From Oligoflexus sp. (GTDB taxonomy: Bacteria > Bdellovibrionota_B > Oligoflexia > Oligoflexales > Oligoflexaceae), in assembly GCA_030151925.1 (NCBI GenBank), contig JASLCY010000173.1:1-7337 (forward strand): 7,337 nt of DNA. Reading direction: 5' to 3'. Numbering within the stretch: position 1 is the first letter of the stretch; every line of letters starts with the position of its first letter. The notes under the pieces are model-generated. The model saw only the letters and a list, made by a program, of their open reading frames with translations. It was not told where the DNA came from and did not search any database. Made by a program: the position numbers and the translations under genes. This document shows, one piece after another, positions 6,207 through 7,337 of the stretch.

Positions 6207-6354
6207 AGCTCTAACCTACGTTGCAAAAATGAACGGACAGGTGGACTATCGGCGACGCTGCGAAAGGATTGAGTATGAAGTGGCGAGGCTCTACACAATG
6301 CCAAAGCGGATCAATTCGTAAGGTGGCGATGCGTCTTTGACTGAAGGAGCGAAT

Positions 6355-6552
6355 TTGGGGAAGGACCAAGTGGCAAAAAATTTTTCAGAAGCGGTTTCTC
6401 ATCGAATCAGGAAGGAAAGGCCGCGTCACGAAGAAAGTCCAAGAGCCTTCATAGGAAGCGGATTTCCTCCTACGCTGCTTCAAAAACAAGCAATACACGA
6501 CGGAGAAGGGCTGTTTTTAGGGTCGCCGAAAAAATTTTTTATATGTAGATGA
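6355..6552 (+). CDS. Doubtful small ORF, 65 residues
   Basis: A frame opens at TTG 6355 with AAGGAG (6344-6349) 5 bases upstream and ends in TGA at 6550-6552. The product would be small and basic, with no signal peptide, membrane segment or motif that I recognise. An earlier in-frame TTG at 6337 lacks a comparable ribosome-binding site. Codon use is unlike that of the neighbouring genes and the frame ends inside an A6T6 tract region. The ribosome-binding site is the only positive evidence; chance is the likelier explanation. Confidence 0.15.
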   Translation: MGKDQVAKNFSEAVSHRIRKERPRHEESPRAFIGSGFPPTLLQKQAIHDGEGLFLGSPKKFFICR

Positions 6553-6616
6553 TCTCGCATACTGGAGCGCAATCGTCGTTTCTTCTAGTCGTATCTCATT
6601 GTCTCTAAACATTTTT

Positions 6617-6659
6617 TTATTCTTAACGGCATGCCAACATGGCGTTAATTTATTCTTAA
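6617..6659. repeat. Operator-like palindrome overlapped by a 10-bp direct repeat
   Basis: TTAACGGCATG (6623-6633) and CATGGCGTTAA (6638-6648) form an inverted repeat with 10 of 11 positions paired (only G6629/G6642 mismatched) around the 4-base centre CCAA. The 10-mer TTATTCTTAA occurs at 6617-6626 and again at 6650-6659; its first copy overlaps the left arm and the second follows the right arm by one base. The symmetry suits a dimeric DNA-binding protein, and the site lies about 165 bases before the LuxR-type gene. No U-tract adjoins the palindrome directly, so a terminator is less likely. Confidence 0.5.
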
Positions 6660-6733
6660 AAAATATAACTCTGCTTCATTCTGAATCACTGGAAATTCTT
6701 TACAGATTGACTATATCAATGACGCCAGGTACT

Positions 6734-6739
6734 TATAAT
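6734..6739 (+). promoter_or_regulatory. Candidate -10 box for the LuxR-type gene
   Basis: TATAAT is a perfect sigma-70 -10 hexamer located 73 bases before the ATG at 6813. The best -35-like hexamer nearby, TTGACT (6707-6712), is 21 bases away, too long for a standard spacer, so the promoter would need activation or is not sigma-70 as drawn. The match may be fortuitous in AT-rich DNA. Confidence 0.3.
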
Positions 6740-6812
6740 AAATATGACGAAAGCGTAAGAATCTGCGAAGTTAGTCCGTTTGCGTTAGACATACCTTAGA
6801 AAGAGACGAAGA

Positions 6813-7106
6813 ATGAAGCCAGATGTCAAAGTACCCATAACTGCGTTCAGCAAGAAATACAATCTGTCGCCCCGGGAGCAGGATGTTCTTCGTTTGATGA
6901 TTGACAGGGTCGTCAATGCGGAAGATATTTCCCAGAAACTCGGCATCAGCCAGAACACAGTGCGGATCCATGTAAAAAACATCAATAACAAGGTCGGCGC
7001 TCGAAGCAAAACTGAGATCCTCAGCGCTTTTATAGACTTCCTTGAGTCTTATTATGAACGTATTCTTTCAGGAGGGGCTGCAGAGCCTCATCAAGTTTCG
7101 ACTTGA
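6813..7106 (+). CDS. Stand-alone LuxR/GerE-type helix-turn-helix regulator
   Basis: This is a DNA-binding transcription regulator of 97 residues consisting almost only of a LuxR/GerE domain (about residues 16-75). The family pattern is clear: LSPREQDVLRLM (18-29), the helix-turn-helix around 37-56 (EDISQKLGISQNTVRIHV in its core), then NNKVGARSKTE (58-68). There is no receiver, autoinducer-binding or PAS domain, so it resembles short members such as Bacillus GerE rather than NarL or LuxR. How it senses a signal, if at all, is not visible. A short N-terminal extension (1-15) and a 20-residue C-terminal tail flank the domain. The ATG at 6813 follows a purine-rich stretch (AAGAG at 6801-6805, about 7 bases upstream), and an in-frame TAG at 6786-6788 blocks longer starts. 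The palindrome at 6623-6648 is a candidate operator. A strong terminator at 7140-7173 ends the unit, so it is probably monocistronic. Confidence 0.92.
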   Translation: MKPDVKVPITAFSKKYNLSPREQDVLRLMIDRVVNAEDISQKLGISQNTVRIHVKNINNKVGARSKTEILSAFIDFLESYYERILSGGAAEPHQVST

Positions 7107-7107
7107 T
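7090..7107 (+). repeat. Perfect hairpin overlapping the LuxR-type stop codon
   Basis: ATCAAGT (7090-7096) pairs perfectly with ACTTGAT (7101-7107) around the loop TTCG. The right arm contains the TGA stop codon at 7104-7106. No U-tract follows, and the real terminator lies 33 bases downstream. It may protect the mRNA 3' end or be a protein-binding palindrome. Confidence 0.5.
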
Positions 7108-7139
7108 ATCGCAAGATACTCCTTTCATGTTTGGTTTCG

Positions 7140-7173
7140 GCTGAGTCGCTGTTCTAGCGACTCAGCTTTTTTT
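7140..7173 (+). terminator. Strong intrinsic terminator of the LuxR-type gene
   Basis: GCTGAGTCGCT (7140-7150) and AGCGACTCAGC (7156-7166) form a perfect 11-bp stem with a 5-base loop, followed directly by seven T residues (7167-7173). It lies 33 bases beyond the stop codon at 7106 and separates this gene from the one starting at 7286. Confidence 0.96.
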
Positions 7174-7285
7174 GCGTCTAAAGCCCTGAGAATTCCCGCT
7201 GTTCTCACATAGCTTAAAGATTTCATGAGGGAATGGCGTAAAGTATCGAGGCGTGTGCTAGAGAAGCGTTGCACGAGGAGATCCT

Positions 7286-7337
7286 ATGCTACGATTCGTC
7301 TGGCTCTTAAAGCGTTGGAACTTACCCTGTATGCCCC
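7286..7337 (+). CDS. Start of a rightward gene, cut by the window edge
   Basis: An ATG at 7286 follows GAGGAG (7275-7280) at 5 bases, one of the strongest ribosome-binding sites in the window. The frame is open to the edge and reads MLRFVWLLKRWNLPCMP. It is preceded by 112 bases of intergenic DNA after the terminator at 7173, so it has its own promoter. The N-terminus mixes basic and aromatic/hydrophobic residues, which could be a membrane-facing or signal-like start, but 17 residues do not identify a product. Confidence 0.6.
   Translation, partial: MLRFVWLLKRWNLPCMP

Larger units (their letters stand above)
6207..6812. other. AT-rich intergenic region without a convincing gene
   Basis: About 600 bases separate the divergent exported TPR gene and the LuxR-type gene. 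Composition becomes visibly AT-richer to the right, unlike the GC-rich coding DNA elsewhere. Two short rightward frames exist. One at 6355-6552 has a TTG start behind AAGGAG (6344-6349) and would encode a 65-residue basic peptide with no recognised motif. Another at 6599-6799 has a TTG start without a ribosome-binding site. Neither shows the codon use of the real genes. Regulatory-looking elements are a near-perfect inverted repeat (6623-6648), a 10-bp direct repeat around it, two A6T5-6 tracts (6375-6385 and 6529-6540) and a good -10 box TATAAT at 6734-6739. Promoters for both flanking genes are expected here. Confidence 0.6.

Noticed and set aside
6707..6739. Sigma-70 promoter TTGACT / TATAAT
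   Set aside because: The spacer is 21 bases, outside the usual 16-18; only the -10 box was kept, with low confidence.
6599..6799. 66-residue plus-strand frame with a lipobox-like LTAC near its N-terminus
   Set aside because: TTG start without a ribosome-binding site, no basic residue before the hydrophobic stretch, AT-rich random-like codon use, and it contains the palindrome and the -10 box.

Overview
The window reads as chromosomal DNA of a Gram-negative, moderately GC-rich bacterium. Three secreted or lipid-anchored envelope proteins and a RoxA-type ribosomal oxygenase support this. The two Ser/Gly/Ala-rich lipoproteins and the TPR protein with a DUF5683-like segment are reminiscent of the Bdellovibrionota/Oligoflexia or older 'deltaproteobacteria'. 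That placement is an impression from protein style, not a measured result.

Layout, left to right. (1) A probable minus-strand gene starts near base 35 and leaves the window after about 11 codons. (2) Bases 36-346 are a divergent intergenic region rich in hairpins: two mutually exclusive GC stems, a GNRA-capped hairpin and an 18-codon leader-like ORF. (3) A plus-strand gene (347-2431, TTG start) encodes a 694-residue protein with two receiver-like domains and a TPR tail; both receivers appear to lack the phosphoacceptor aspartate. (4) Two minus-strand lipoprotein genes (2441-3241 and 3325-3849) may form a pair. The first is convergent with the receiver gene, with only 9 bases between the stop codons. 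(5) Divergent from the lipoproteins is a confidently recognised cupin/JmjC ribosomal oxygenase of the RoxA (YcfD) family (4031-5203). (6) A hairpin with U-tracts (5223-5252) separates it from a convergent minus-strand gene (5286-6206) for an exported TPR/two-helix protein. (7) About 600 AT-rich bases (6207-6812) contain no convincing gene but hold a long near-perfect inverted repeat, a 10-bp direct repeat and two A6T5-6 tracts. (8) A stand-alone LuxR/GerE-type DNA-binding protein (6813-7106) follows, closed by a strong intrinsic terminator (7140-7173). (9) A new plus-strand gene begins at 7286 behind a strong ribosome-binding site and leaves the window.

The genes do not form one operon: orientation changes repeatedly. 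Functionally there is one ribosome-modification enzyme, two signalling or regulatory proteins (a receiver-TPR scaffold and an orphan GerE-type regulator) and three envelope proteins of unknown function. The two least ordinary items are the apparently phosphorylation-independent double-receiver/TPR protein with its structured leader, and the orphan LuxR-type gene with an operator-like palindrome upstream, part of which recurs before the next gene. No CRISPR array, transposon, tRNA or rRNA was seen.
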